A program made the translations under genes and the position numbers. DNA of 64,000 nucleotides from Azadirachta indica (taxonomy: Eukaryota; Streptophyta; Magnoliopsida; Sapindales; Meliaceae): NCBI GenBank assembly GCA_022749755.1, contig CM040452.1, positions 22,768,773-22,832,772 on the forward strand, in the 5' to 3' direction. How positions within the stretch are numbered: position 1 is the stretch's first letter; each line of letters opens with the position of its first letter. Below are positions 10,884 through 24,340 of the stretch, in pieces. Under the pieces are notes generated by a model. That model had not been told where the DNA came from. It saw nothing but the letters and a program-made list of their open reading frames with translations, and did not search any database.

Positions 10884-12453
10884 ATAAGTTTGCTTAATTA
10901 ATAATAAATTAGATATATATTCACATTTAATTTTCTTATGTTTTAAATGATAAATATGTGTTGTAATTTCTCATATATTTTCGTTTGTATTATTAAATGA
11001 TGGAGAGTTTTGTCGATTTAGGAACCAAAATACTCAATGATCAGCACTTCAGGTTTGACTTGTATTCAAATGTGAGATATATATATAAATATATGCATGC
11101 ATGCTTTATCTCTTTTATTACTATTTAGCACTTCTTGTCGAAATCTCTAAATATAATCTCTTCCAACCAAGTTTCTTTCCAGTGTATTCTTGGTATATAA
11201 CATTTTAAATATGGTTTTTTTTAATAAATTTTTTAAAATTTATAAGTATAAATTTTAATAAAAATATCTTAATTATTTAATTGTTATAAATACTTTTTTA
11301 TAAAAATTATATAAATTCTTTTAAGAGAAAAATCAACGAGTCCTTAAAGGTATTATCAAATGTATATTTTAATGTAATAATTTTAATATTTACCTATTTA
11401 ACACTGGTTATGTGTTCAAAATAAGTCTCTATTAATATTATTGGATTAAATTTCTCGATTTAACTAATGACATAGTTAACTTCGAAAAATAAGTGATGAA
11501 GGAGGCCAATATTTATTACGAGAAAAATATATTTAATGAATTGGATGTTAAATAGATAATTTTCAAACAATTGGGACTAACCTACTTCTTGTTCAAATCA
11601 CTTAATTGATGTGCATCCCATGCCCTTTTAATATTTTCATATGTTGGCCCAACCAAATTTCTTTATGGTGTATTCTGATAATATTCAAAAATGTGCTCAT
11701 GAGGTACTAAATAATATGCCGAAAATGGCTTGAAGCTCCTAGACAATAATGTGCTAATAAAAGAATTGTATTTGATTTGTTATTTTTTTAAAATTTAGGA
11801 ATGAAAATAATAATAAATCAACTCATGATGTTAAAGTAAATTTAGGAATGAAAATAATAATAAATCAACTCATGATGTTAAAGTTAAGGAGTAATCTGTC
11901 TATTTCTTTAAATTTTAGAAATATTTGTCAACTTTCAAACTCTTTTAAGGTATGTGTCCTCTCCCCGAACTTTTGAAACTATTTATCAATTTTCTTATAT
12001 ATATAAATTTCAATTCAATAAAATTGAAGAGTCTAAATTTACTGGTGTTTGTCCTTTTTTCAAACTTTAGGGAGTATTTGTCAATTTCTGTATATATATT
12101 TGAATACAATAAAATTGAATTTAATCAAACCTTTATTATATAGTCTATGAAAATTTTTTTATATTTCAATTTATTTATAACATTATAAAATTTTATGAAA
12201 TGTATTAAAAAAATTAGGTTATTTTCATCAAGCAAATTTTTTCAAAGCATGTGATTATCATGCTTGAACTTTAGTGTTAGGTTATAGATTACATGCCCCT
12301 TATCACTACACCATTTATATGTTTTAAATTTATTTTACAAAATTGGCCATATATATCTACAATAAATACATCATAATAGAAAATTATTTTTATTATTATT
12401 AATAAATTCTAAATTTAATACTAACGAATTATAATTTAAAATTAAAAGAAAAG
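10884..12453. other. Intergenic between the DUF662 and OEP genes
   Basis: Presumed 3' UTR to about 11050, then AT-rich sequence with two local duplications: a perfect 47-bp tandem copy at 11792-11885, and an imperfect ~92-bp-period pair at about 11950-12120. No gene seen. Confidence 0.5.
11792..11885. repeat. 47-bp tandem duplication, two copies
   Basis: The unit beginning AATTTAGGAATGAAAATAAT is repeated with a period of 47 bp (11792-11838, 11839-11885) and nearly no mismatches, so the duplication is recent. Confidence 0.9.
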
Positions 12454-13071
12454 GACTTGTAGATCCCTAAAATTTGGCTTATTGGACTAATAAATTCTAA
12501 TAATTTTAAAAATACCCATTAAAATCCTGATTTATTTTAAGATAACAATTATAACCCTATTAATAATAGTTATTTTATAAAAATAAATGTTGAATGTTTA
12601 AAACTTGACAAAATGAAAATATTTATCTAAAATAAATAACATTTTCTAGCATATTAAAAATAAATAATATTTTTTGTTTTATTATATTATATATAGTTTA
12701 GCTATATACAACTAAAATTTAATATAATCATAAGTATTGTATTATAATCCATTTATTATAAATAAATTTTTTTTTGTGTGCTTTTTTTATTTATTTTCAA
12801 TATATAATTAATATTAAATTGTTAATATTTTGTAAAATAAATAAATTTATATTTAAGTTATAATATGTTAATATATAGTAATATATTATTATTATTATTA
12901 TTATTATATTTACTTTTTTTTAGTTAAGAGTTTAAAAAATAATTTTTTAACTAATCACCATTAAATAAGATTATAATTATCACTTTAAAATAAATCAGGG
13001 CTTTAAAAGATATTTTTAAAACTATCAAAATTAATAAGTTTAATAAGCTAAACCCTAAAAACTTGTAAGTC
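12454..13071. mobile_element. Non-autonomous DNA element with ~105-bp terminal inverted repeats
   Basis: The left arm (12454-12556) and right arm (12967-13071) are inverted copies. GACTTGTAGATCCC, TTGGCTTATTGGACTAATAA and AAAATCCTGATTTATTTTAA on the left face AACCCTAAAAACTTGTAAGTC, TTAATAAGTTTAATAAGCTA and TTTAAAATAAATCAGGGCTT on the right. The AT-rich centre has no ORF. Directly repeated ~28-bp flanks (near 12418 and 13092) of the form TTAAYACTAAYRAATTATAA lie outside the arms. The total of ~618 bp fits a MITE or foldback element. It lies ~500 bp upstream of the OEP start codon. Confidence 0.7.
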
Positions 13072-13587
13072 ATTTTTTTCTTTTAAATAATTAACACTAA
13101 TAAATTATAATTTAAAAATAATTATTTTTAAAAAATATTTTTGTTAATAAAATATGAAATTTAATTTTTAAATTTTAATTTTTTATAATTATGTATTAAT
13201 ATTAAATTTAAAAAAAGGATATAATTAATTTTAGAGTTAATAATTTAAAAAATTAATAGTAACTTAGCAAGGGCGAATGAATTGCCCAACAACAAAACTC
13301 GGGAAGGTTTGCATCGCACGCGCGATCAAGAGGCCCAAATGATGATGCCCAATTCAAGAAGCAAAAGAGATAACAAACTTGGGAACTTAAAGCTTCTTTA
13401 CCCATCAGCACAAGCCAAGCCAATACAAAACACTCTTCCTTTTCGCTTCTTCAAAAATCTTAGCATGAATGTCGTGAGTGGGTTACTCACTGTAACTTCA
13501 TTCATTCACGCCAATTTTTTCTCTCAGCCATTACTGTAATTTTTCCCATTTGATTAATTCCATATTTTAGGCACTGGTAATGTCGCT

Positions 13588-16500
13588 ATGGGCGCTCAGA
13601 AGAGCATCCATGCTGGCAAAGGTCAGTTATATAATCTGTTTATTTTGTAGTTTCTTCTGAGTGGCAGTTCTTCGCTTTCTTTGTGATGTTAAACGTCTTG
13701 TTATATGATGCCATTGCAGCCAAGATTGATGTTAATGTTGATTTTACTCACAAGCTTTGTGCTTCTTTGATGCTCCCTCCTCTCAGGTTTTCTGGCTATA
13801 ACATTTCTTGTATCACTTTTTTCTTTCTCATGTTTTTTTATAATTAAGCTTTCTCTATGACTATTATCCTGACAGGAACACTGGCAGTCCTCTTTCTCTT
13901 GTAATTGGCAGGTGGGGAATTTTCATTTTTTCAGTTACTTGTTCATAATGTGATTATTGGCTATTGGTTATTGTTTTGGATGATTTTTTCTTTTCAATTG
14001 TCTTTCTTTTTTATCAATACGTCTGTTTGGTAGCATAGAATATGTGGGAAATGTGTAATAAAAATTTGAAATTTCAGAATAACTTAAATTCTTTGAAACA
14101 AAAGAATTCCCTATTGGTTACATTTTGGTTTTCCCAAGAAATCTAACAAATTTTAAAATCATGTATTTGTTAAAATTGCAATATCTTTTCTGTCCTGGGT
14201 TTTGCTAGTGATGAAGTTTGCGGAAAGGAAGATGTTGTAACAACTGCTTCAATGTGTTCATTGCAGTCTTTGCATTAAACATCCAAATTTATTTGGTGGA
14301 AGTGAGAAGCTTGATGTATCATGGGATAAGGGTCTTTATGATTCAAATGTTTTGGTAGCTTATCGAAGGCCAAGACCTGAATGGCTTTCTCAACAGTGTT
14401 TTGTTATCCAGGTCTGTATTTCCTTGACATTTCCCTTGCTGTTATAGTTATTATCTGTGGTGGAAAATGACCAATTGATGATAAAAATTTGTATTTTGAG
14501 AATTTCTTAAACCATATAGTCTTATTAATAAAATCCCAATTGAGAATTTCAAGTGAAAAATTGAGTTGGAGCTTGAATCACCACATGTGCTTTATAATTT
14601 GTTTTGTCCAGCACTCTCTTTCACCAGAAATTGGGGTCCATGGTGTGCCAGTAGACAATTTCTCCCGTTCAGGGAGTGGTGGAGTGAATTTGTCTCGTTT
14701 ATCACTGGGACTGGATATAAGTGAGCCTACAAGTTCAAAATGGAGCAGCACAACTAGTGTAAAATTTGAGGTTTGATGAACTTCCTAGTTTCTGCTTGGC
14801 ATCTGTTTTCTTGTAGTATGTCCATCTGCAATTCATGAGTGTATAGTCTACTTGCAATGGAAAATAATTAGAGTTAGTCTTGCAGCATGTTCGACCAGTC
14901 AATGATGATTGGAGGTCAATAACTAGAGATCTTGATGGATTTCCTGTGACTTGCAGGTGATTGTTACTTCTTATTCTCGAACAGCATGGTGGATGATTTT
15001 TTAACATTGTCTGTATAATGCTTGCCATGCAGTGGGAGTAAACATGACAGTATGGTAGTTTTAAAACAAGAATCTCGATATGCTAAGGCAACTGAACGCA
15101 GCTTCTCTCGTGTAAAGTATCTTCACTTTCTGATCTATAGTGTAGCATTTTTTCTGTAATTTGACATGTGTATTCTGAGTGTTTGTTTGTTGTTTATTAC
15201 CAACCATGAGTTTCCCTTGTTTTTCAGTTTAGTATGCAAATTGAACAGGGGATTCCAGTTCTATCAAAGTGGCTAATCTTCAACAGGTTCAAATTTGTTG
15301 CATCAAAGGGTGTCAAACTTGGGCCAGCTTTTCTCTTGACAAGGTGAACAATATTTTCTTAGGCCCATAGGTCAAATCTGCTTGGTTATTAGAGAGAGCA
15401 TGGATAAGGCTGCAGCATAGTTAGAAACGGTAATGTGGGAATGCAAAAATTTGATTAAGAAGATGTGCTTGGAAGCATAAGAGATGTACTTAATAAGTAT
15501 ATTGGAGGTGTTCAATAATTTGAAATACATGAACCAGATCGTTGTTTCTCAGAACCAGGAGCTAGTAATTTGATGGTGAAAACAAGAAAACCGTTGTTCA
15601 TACTATATGAGTGTAGAAAGAAGGCATCAATTTGTAATTGAGTAAAATGATTGAATGTGCTAAAAGTGGAAGCCTAACTAAAGTTAGGGGTTTCGTAAGT
15701 CCCAGTTTGGAAGAGAGATGCACTTCCCCATGTGTCCACGTGCTTCAGTTATATCAAATAACCTTTTATTTCTTGTTTTATTTGCTTCCCTCTGACCTGT
15801 CTTGTTACAGCCTGACAGGTGGCTCTATTGTAGGGGACATGGCTCCTTATCAAGCATTTGCAATTGGGGGTCTTGGTAGTGTACGAGGGTATGGTGAGGG
15901 TGCCGTTGGATCTGGAAGATCATGTCTGGTTGCTAATACTGAATTGACACTCCCTTTGGTATGCAATGATTTTATTTTATCACTAATTTAGTTGCTGTCA
16001 AGTTATAATAACTTGTATTCGATATTTTGTTACATTTGATCTCCTTGATATGTGGCCCTCTTGTAAAATTATTCTTGTACATGCTACCATACTTACCATG
16101 TAAACTTGATTTTGCTGACTACCTGTTGACTTAAGAGATTCATTGAGGCTTGTGATACTTGTCATAGAGTGGGGCCACAGCAGATTGTGAATCATTTTTG
16201 GATGTTTCTACTGCCTAAATATTCTTTTCTGCTTTTAACTTAATTCTTTTTCTATGTTTTTGCAACTATTGAACCTGTGTTCCTCTGATGTCAAAGTCCT
16301 GTGTTAGTTTTTATGACTGGAAATTGCTTCCAATGATTTTGAATGTTTAAAACTGCAGGTCCATCTTTGGTTTCGTTTCAGCATATGGAGTAGTGGTGGT
16401 TTAATTTCGATTTGTTAGTGTATTTGAAGCCTGTCTGATACATTATCATCACTTTCATTATGAATATAAACATGAGATCAGACACAATGACTTTAGCAAT

Positions 16501-19039
16501 CAGATATACTAGTTAAGAATCCTTTTTCCCTATAAGCAATTCAATATTTTTTTAAAGATCATAAAATAGGAGACATATGCATATTTAAAAACCTCTTCCC
16601 TGTAATTTCATTGCAGTTACATTTTAAAAGGAAAACTTGTGATCATCTCTTGTGCCAAGTATTAAACACCACTTAGCAGCTTCTTCACTGAAGTTAGCTG
16701 AAGGCAGCCTAGTTGACATTTTATGTGTTCAAAGCATCAAAGATTGTCAGCCTATGTAGACCTCTTGAGCAATCCATGATCAAAAGATGATTAAACTGTC
16801 AGGTAGCCTTAAGCACTCTTGGTTTTATTCCTTCCACTTTCTTTCTTGTTCATTGTTAGGTAAGATTAAACCAAAGGCCTATTTCAGGCCTACTTGGATA
16901 CCCCATTCCTTGAACACCAGAGCCAAGGCCTAAGGGTTTATTAATTCCATTGGTTTACTGAGCTAGTTCTCTTCTATTGCAATACTAAGGTATTTAGTAT
17001 ATACATCCATGCACTGAGCTAAAATGTATAAGCTTGTGGCAATTTTTAAGTTGTTCAATGGGTATGTTGGTAATCTGAGGAAGGTAGGAGCAGGATCTTT
17101 TTTCCCTCAAATTTTGCCTCTTTTGTTTTTCACATAAAGGTGGTGTCAATAGTTTGCAGGCTTCTTACTTGTGGCCCTTCAAAGTCAGATTGAATGCCTT
17201 GAAAGACATTTTGTTTTGGAAGAGACTAGAAAGCTGTTTTTAGACTGGGTAGATTGGAAGTCCTATAACATGATCTTTAAGTTCATCCTTTGCATGCACT
17301 GATGTGATATGAGTGTTGAGAAATATGTTCTTTTGAATCATTTAGCAAAGCTACCCATATGGACAGCCACCTTTAAAGGAAATATGGAATCTTTATGAAA
17401 TTCAGATGGTTTTTCACATTAATACCTTATGTGATATTGTTGCAAAGTTCTCTGTGAAAAGGTAGCAGTTATCATTTCTTTTCTAATTTTCATTTTACTC
17501 TTTTATAAGAGCTTATAAGGTCCTTTTCAAGGGTAGACATATTGTACTGAAAAGACCCATTTATCTTCAGAATAAATCATTTTGCTAAAGCTTATATACG
17601 ATTGACTGAAATGACCAAGTTTCGGTTGAGGGAAAAGGTTATGGAGTTAAGTGAAAAGAAATGAGGTGACAGCCACATTGATTCTACTTTTTGTGCAGTT
17701 CAGATAATGGTTGATTAGAAGGTTGATTCAGGGCCTTTTACACACATTATGCCACTTGGTTTTTTAGTTTTGTATCTGATTTGCTGAGTGGGAACTTCAT
17801 TATGGTCAATATTGGGATGTGGTTAAGGATCTACAAAAAAAATTCAATATCAAATATCTACTATAAAATGGTTGAGAAAGCTTAACGCTTTCCTGTAGCT
17901 AGGATAGTTCCGTTATCAAATCCTATGAACATAAGCATTCCTGTCATGTAAGGTAAAACCAGGAAATGTATGTTGCTTTGATAGTGCATACTTGTTTTTA
18001 CATCATATGCAACATACATTTTGTGCGTATACTTTGAAAAGAGTTGACAGACGACTTATGTTTTGGCACATTAATTGCCTCTCAACGAAAATGCTGGCTC
18101 CATTTCTACTTGATTTATGATGCTTATGCCTAATGTTACTATTGGGGTATCAATTTCTGCCTGATTCATTATTGGATAGCAGAAGGGTATGGGAGTGGCA
18201 TTTGAATGAAAAGGGAAAGCAAAAGAAAAATAAATGGAATGAACTTCTTCATCTGTTGATGAGTCATGATCATTTTAAAACTTTGTCCGTAAAATGCCTT
18301 ATGATCAATTGCAAAACTTTATGCTCAGCAAATGATTGCCTTCTCTCATTTTGATTCTTTGAATATTTGCTACTTATTTTTTAGCGCTGGTTAGTTACTT
18401 GACTATCACTGACCCTCAAAATCCATCTTTTCCCTGTTTTCAGAACAAGATGTTGGAAGGTGCTGTTTTCTTTGATTGTGGAACTGACTTGGGCTCTGGT
18501 CGTCATGTACCGGGTGAGTTTCCTTCTTTCCCTTGCTTAGGAAACTGGCGCTGCCAGTAAATGTGCATCTTTAATCAAGGCAAAATTCAACCTTTCGCAA
18601 TTTAGTAATTACTATTACCACTTCCTTTTTTGTGATTGTGCCCTATTAAATGATTTCAATTTCCAAAAAGGGAAAACAGAATTAACCTTGATAGTTCTGC
18701 TCTGACTCCTCATGGATAATCTGTATTTTTAGCCCAGATATGTTATTTTTTCAAGGAGATATTCTCATCACTCTAATTACACAAACCCCCATCTTTCTTT
18801 TCCTTTTACTTTGATTGCTCATCTGCTATCATTGTTCAAAAACTTGTTAACTTCTTGTAATATTTGATATGGGGCTTTCAGGAAATCCAGCATTGAGGCA
18901 AGGTAAACCAGGATCTGGAGCAGGCCTTGGATATGGACTACGATATAGATCTCCTCTTGGTCAACTTCAAGTTGATTGTGCCATCAATGCATTCCAACAA
19001 AAAACTGTCTACTTTGGCATCACCAATCTTGGTACATGA
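13588..19039 (+). CDS. Omp85-family outer envelope protein, OEP36/39 class (chloroplast)
   Basis: Eleven exons: 13588-13621, 13720-13786, 13876-13911, 14267-14411, 14612-14770, 14886-14956, 15033-15111, 15228-15343, 15811-15958, 18444-18513 and 18882-19039. They splice with GT-AG ends and compatible phases to 360 residues. The protein starts MGAQKSIHAGKAKIDVNVDF, contains the Omp85 loop-6 motif VRGY within GGLGSVRGYGEGAVGSGR (about residues 256-272) and ends in GITNLGT. It resembles the C-terminal beta-barrel of OEP80/Toc75-V and the POTRA-less plant paralogues P36/P39, whose length is also about 360. A barrel in the outer chloroplast envelope is expected; its cargo is unknown. Intron 9 (15959-18443) is ~2.5 kb and contains no recognised gene. 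A 5' UTR intron (GTGAGT near 13473 to TTTTAG at 13570) is possible but not certain. Confidence 0.87.
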
Positions 19040-19930
19040 ATATCTTAATATCTTAAGTAAGCTGCAAATTTCTTGCCTTTCCTCTGTTATTATACATGAA
19101 GATCCTCATTTTCGGATTAGCATGGAAGAGGTATGGGTATGGAATCTGGGATCCCAAGAATATTAGTCGTATCCTAATGTGGTTGCAGCATAATCTCTGT
19201 TCTCAATCACTGATAAGTTGCAGAATCATGGAGGAGGAGTATTCAAACTGCACATATCCATTTTTATTTCCCACACACACAGGCGGCATTTGACTACAAA
19301 GTTATCGAAGTGTTGAAATATATGTTGCTCTTACTATTATCATTATTATTTTTGGCAACGTTAGATTTGCTCACTGCACAGAATTGTAACGTACAAACAT
19401 TTTTGTTGTTCTGGAAGATGGTTGATTTTTCTTTTGGCTCTGTTAGACTCTGTTAGTTCTGCAACTTCCTCTTCCTTGTTCAGATAGTAATAGAAATTGG
19501 AAATGTATTGAACTGTGAATCTCTTTTACAAATATCTCTTTCATATGCAATTGTACTTCTTGATATGTAAAAAAAAAATTTCTTAGAAACTAAAATAGCT
19601 TTCAATACTATGGTTTATCGTCTAGTGTTGCTTCAGCCTCCCAATTCCAATGGAAGAGACCCAAGTACAAAATATTATTTACTAGATTTAAAGTATGTTT
19701 GGGATTGAGGTGTCTTGATTTTAAAATTAATTGAGATAGAATTATAAGAATGTTAAATATTAATGAAAAAAATGTGTCCCTTAAAAGTTAGTATTTATTA
19801 ATATATTTTCTATTTTACTTTTAAAGTTAAGTGAGAATTTTCATTGCACCAAACAAACTTTTAGTTTAGTTTGTAATATTTTTAGGGCAATATAAGAAAT
19901 GAAAGTTTAAATTTTACTATCAAAGTTAAT
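19040..19930. other. 3' flank of the OEP gene
   Basis: 3' UTR probably extends several hundred bases with relatively balanced composition to about 19570, where an A-run occurs. Short open frames here show no family match and are not called. Confidence 0.45.
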
Positions 19931-20510
19931 AGTAGGGGTGGCAATTTGAGTAACACCATGATTATTCTCACTCAAATTTGATATGGTTAAGCAAATTTGT
20001 GTTCGAAAAAATTGACACAAATAGTAACATGTCACTTATTTAAAAATCATGTTGCATTTAAATATGATCCTCTTGATTTATTTATTCATTTAAAATATAA
20101 TTACAATTTGTTTAAAATTTATTATTAATTTTTATTATATTTGTAGAATATTTAAAATGAAAGAAAAATATTTGCATTATCTTGTCTAAATTCAATGGCA
20201 AAACAAATTCTATATAAATGTAAGAAAAATACCAAAAATAAAAAACAAAAAGTCAAAAACTCTAATTTTATTTAATTATATCTAAACAAATAATCACATC
20301 TAAATAAATCATATCTTGATACGAATATCATTCGTTTAGACACAAGTAATAAATTGGTTGTATCCGTATTTAAATTTTTGACATAACTAATAAACGAATC
20401 AAATCCGTATTAAATGAAAATTTTTTATGTCCACTAATAACATGACATGTATACAATTTATTTATACCAATTACTTCGTTGATAGGAGATTAAGTTAATA
20501 TTTCAAAAAT
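19931..20510. mobile_element. Possible degraded non-autonomous DNA element
   Basis: Begins TAGGGGTGGCAATTTGAGTA, the typical terminal motif of many plant hAT-type non-autonomous elements, followed by repeated GACACAAATA/ACATGTCACTT-like words and, near the right side, AACATGACATGTATACAA. The right terminus and target duplication could not be fixed. Assignment rests on the left end only. Confidence 0.35.
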
Positions 20511-21671
20511 TAAAAATAAAAAATAAAAAAGAAAGTGCTTATGTATCCTTTTTTATTTTTTTAACTTTTTTAACACTTTTGACAAAACATGTAGTCGTTT
20601 TCACAAATTTCTTTAATGAGTAGTCAAAAAATATAAAATTAGATGAAATTACCCTTTAAACAAAAAGAACACAAAAGAAAAAAAAAATTATCGGTTCAAA
20701 CTTTACTAGAAATCAAACTCACATCCTAACCGTTGAACCGAAGTAGTCGAGTCAATTATTTATATTTATTATTCATGTTTCGTGTACATTATTTTTTACC
20801 TGAAACTGTAGTTTTAGCTTTTAAATCCTTGTTTGTACTTCAAATAAGAATATTAAATATTAACAATCAATTTAATGATCATATAGTTTTAATTATTTGT
20901 AAAATTAAAATTACATAATATCATTTTAAAAATTAAAAATTAAAAATTTATTTATAATATTTATTTAGTTTGTAAATTTAATATCTTAAATTATGTATAT
21001 AATTTTATTTATAACTAGATTTAATATATTATTATTACTTTTGTTATTGTTTTTATTATGTACAAATAAACTAAATCATCTAATAGAAAATAAATTAGTA
21101 GATAATTAAAAATTTTATTAAACAATATAACTAATTTTTAATGGATGGTGTTTTTTTTTTTCCAAAGAAAATATAATGAGTTTCTTTACCTCCATAATTA
21201 TCTATTTCAATCGAACACTAATTTTTTTCTCAATACCTTTTCCTAAAATTTTTTATGAATTTTATTAGAGACTGAATAAATATGAATTTGATTGGGAAAA
21301 AAAAAAAGTAGAATGAGAAAAATAAAAGCTTTATTTACTATTATTTGGAAATATTTAAGCCTTGCAAAGAACCTCACTAACATGAGCGCAGCGGCTGAAG
21401 GGTCCTTAGTGTCTGAAAGGCCTGAATTCAGGCGCCACCACTTTTTTTTAATTTTTTATTATAATATTTATATTTTAAAATCATATTTTAAGTTTATATA
21501 TATTTCAACTTTTTTATTTCATAAAATTACTTACTTATCTTTTAATTTAATAATTATTTTAAAAAAATTATTCGATACTAATTTTATTTTTTTTAATAAT
21601 TATTTTATTTTACTACAATATTCCATTATATTTTTGTGATCATAGATTTCATTACAAAGGATGAAGATAAC

Positions 21672-21753
21672 AGCAAAATGATATTACGAAGAAGATAGTC
21701 TACAAGTTTATAAGCAAAATGATATTACGAAGAAGATAGTCCGCAAGTTCATG
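21672..21753. repeat. 41-bp tandem duplication
   Basis: AGCAAAATGATATTACGAAG plus the next ~20 bases is repeated with a 41-bp period. The second copy differs by a few substitutions. Confidence 0.85.
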
Positions 21754-24099
21754 TCTGATATACTAAAATTCAACATATATAAACTTTTTTCCTTTTTCTC
21801 TAAATTTTTTCTCTCATATCTCTTTTATACAACTCCATAGAAAACTCCTCTTCTTCTCCTAGCCGCCCATGATCTACTCCATCTCCAATAGGATTTTTTT
21901 TATTTCTATTTTATTTTTTGTTTTCTTTTTAATAATTAAGATAAATTTTCATCTACATCTAACTTTATACTGGTGTATTTTTATCTCATATATTATATTC
22001 ACTTAACGATGATTTTCTAAAATTTTATTTATTTATAATATTATAGTAATTTTTTATTTTACGTCTGCAAATTTTAAGAGATATATAGACAAATTTGATG
22101 AGTTTATATTTTAAATCAAGAAATTTCTCTACTTCAACAAATATATTGTAAGAGATTTATTGCAACACCAATTAAAAAGATCAACTTAAAGAATGAAGAG
22201 TTAAAAAAAAAAAGAGGTAGAAAATTTTTCCAAGAAAATTTCAACTTAAAGTGTATTTTCTATGTAAAATTTATTGTCTTATTAAAATCAAATAAAAATA
22301 AAAAAATAAAAAAATATTATTTTATAATCTCTTTGTTTTTCAGAAGATTTAAAATTTATCTAATTATTTATTGTAATTAATATTTACAACATGTCTACTA
22401 ATATGAGTGTAAATCTATAAGTTGTAACTTTTCCATTTTATGGAATGAAATTTTATAGTGTTTGATTTTCTTTTTTTTTTTTTTTACAAAAAAGTAACAA
22501 CATATATAAATGTGAATTCTTTTACTATTTGCTAGTAATTTTGCTGCAACTTCTTTGGGCCGATGTTTACTATTGTGGGATTAGCGTTTCGAAATTGTGT
22601 AATTTCCAAGATTTTACCAAATAAAATAAGAAAAATTCAAATAAACACGTAGGACAAGATTATTTTTTGACTTATCAGAATTAATCTAACAATATTATAA
22701 TTTTTATCTTAAATATTTTAAAAAATTAATTTTCTCAAAAATAATTTAAATTAATTGTCGAATTACATAAAATAATTCAATTTATATTTATTTCAATCTT
22801 TTTATAGCTCTACTAGTAGCATAAATAATACAAAGAATCTGTGCAAACTATTGAATGTAAATAAATATAATAATAATATTATATTCATATTTACTTAGTC
22901 TTTTATTTTGATTAGTTGAAGGCTTTTTTTTATTTATTCAATTAATATCATCATAGCATATCACTTAGACAATAATTTGGATAAAGATGTTTATTTCAAT
23001 TATTATTTTAAATTTATTAGTTAATAAATATATTTAATTCCAATATTTTATAATTAATTTTTACTTTAATTCATTATTAAAATTGAATTTTATCCATCTT
23101 AACACCTATTTTAATATTATAATTGTTAATATATAAAATAAATAATTCACATCCGTATATTATTAGAAGTTATAAAACAAACAAATTCATATAACCCAAG
23201 CCTTTAACACTAAACTAGGCTTACAAATAACTTTGGAGATTCTATTTGTTAGTTTAATCCATGAATTTAAATAAAAATAAAATTAATTTAGCAAATTAAC
23301 TATTATAATAACTTTAATAAAAGAGTGAATAAAATATCTATATTAATAAAAAAAAAAACAAATGGGACATGAATATATTTTAAAGATAATATTAATGAAA
23401 CTAAAATATCTTTTTAACCAAACTTAAAAAATTGTACATATGTCCTCTAACTAGAATTCAACAGGTCGGCATCCCCATCCACCTAACTGCTTCCACCCAC
23501 CAAACAAATACGATGGTCCAAGGTACCATTAAAAAATTTGGTTAGTCTTGTCTAGTAGTGTATCAGGAAGGAATATTACCAAACTATCCGAAATTATAAA
23601 GAATATTTCAATAATATCCGACAATAACTTTTAATTTCAAAACTATCTTCAAAAAAAAAACAAAAATTTTAAATAATTGTAAATGTCTTGATCAATCGAT
23701 AATCACTGTCGATCCCTGAGAGTGAGTCTCAGACAGGTTCGGTCTCACTCCCAACTGATCGAGACACTCCCCTGCTTTGATGAAGAGGGGTAGAGTCGTC
23801 TAAATTTTTATTTGTTTTGATAATTTTAAAATTAAAAATTATAGTTAATTCTATTTTAAATATCTTTTCTAATTTTGGACAGTTAGGCAAAATTTCCTTA
23901 CTAAACTTGATTTTCATAAATAAAGGGGACTTTGACCATCAGCACCTGAAGTAGCTATCCAGCTGCTGCAATCAATTTATGTGCTCTTTCTTTTGTGTGA
24001 TTCTTTTTCAAAGAAACAAGAAAGAAACAGAGTATGAAAACCCATCAATTGTCAGCAGCAGCCCGTTTTAAAATCTCATCCACAATAACATAACATTAC

Positions 24100-24120
24100 G
24101 CACACACACACACACACACA
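24100..24120. repeat. (CA)n microsatellite
   Basis: About ten CA units. Confidence 0.95.
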
Positions 24121-24340
24121 CTGACGACTAGCACAACAATTCAACAAAACGCAGTGTCTTATTACTCCTACTGTTAATTCAGTACACTATCACAGCCCCT
24201 TAAATATTTCCTAGAGATAGAAAAAGTTTCAGTAATTTGTAGTTAATATTGTTAGACACTCTGCAACACTATCATATAACTCAGACTAGTAATACTAAAA
24301 CGTTTCAGTAACATGATATTACATACTAGAAATCTGTAGA

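Larger units (their letters stand above)
20511..24340. other. Intergenic, very AT-rich
   Basis: Long non-coding stretch. It contains a 41-bp tandem duplication at 21672-21753, a GC-richer patch with local inverted repeats at about 23690-23800 and a (CA)n microsatellite at 24100-24120. No protein-coding family recognised in any frame. Confidence 0.5.

Noticed and set aside
15638..15991. 117-codon frame inside the OEP gene
   Set aside because: It is intron 8 read through into real exon 9; only the part from 15811 to 15958 is coding.
20690..20760. Minus-strand box B-like sequence (GTGAGTTTGATTTC)
   Set aside because: No matching box A at the right distance and no foldable tRNA.
23690..23800. 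GC-richer patch with GAGAGTGAG ... CTCACTC inverted words
   Set aside because: The stems are only 8-9 bp with a loop; such short pairing occurs by chance and no further structure or copy was seen.
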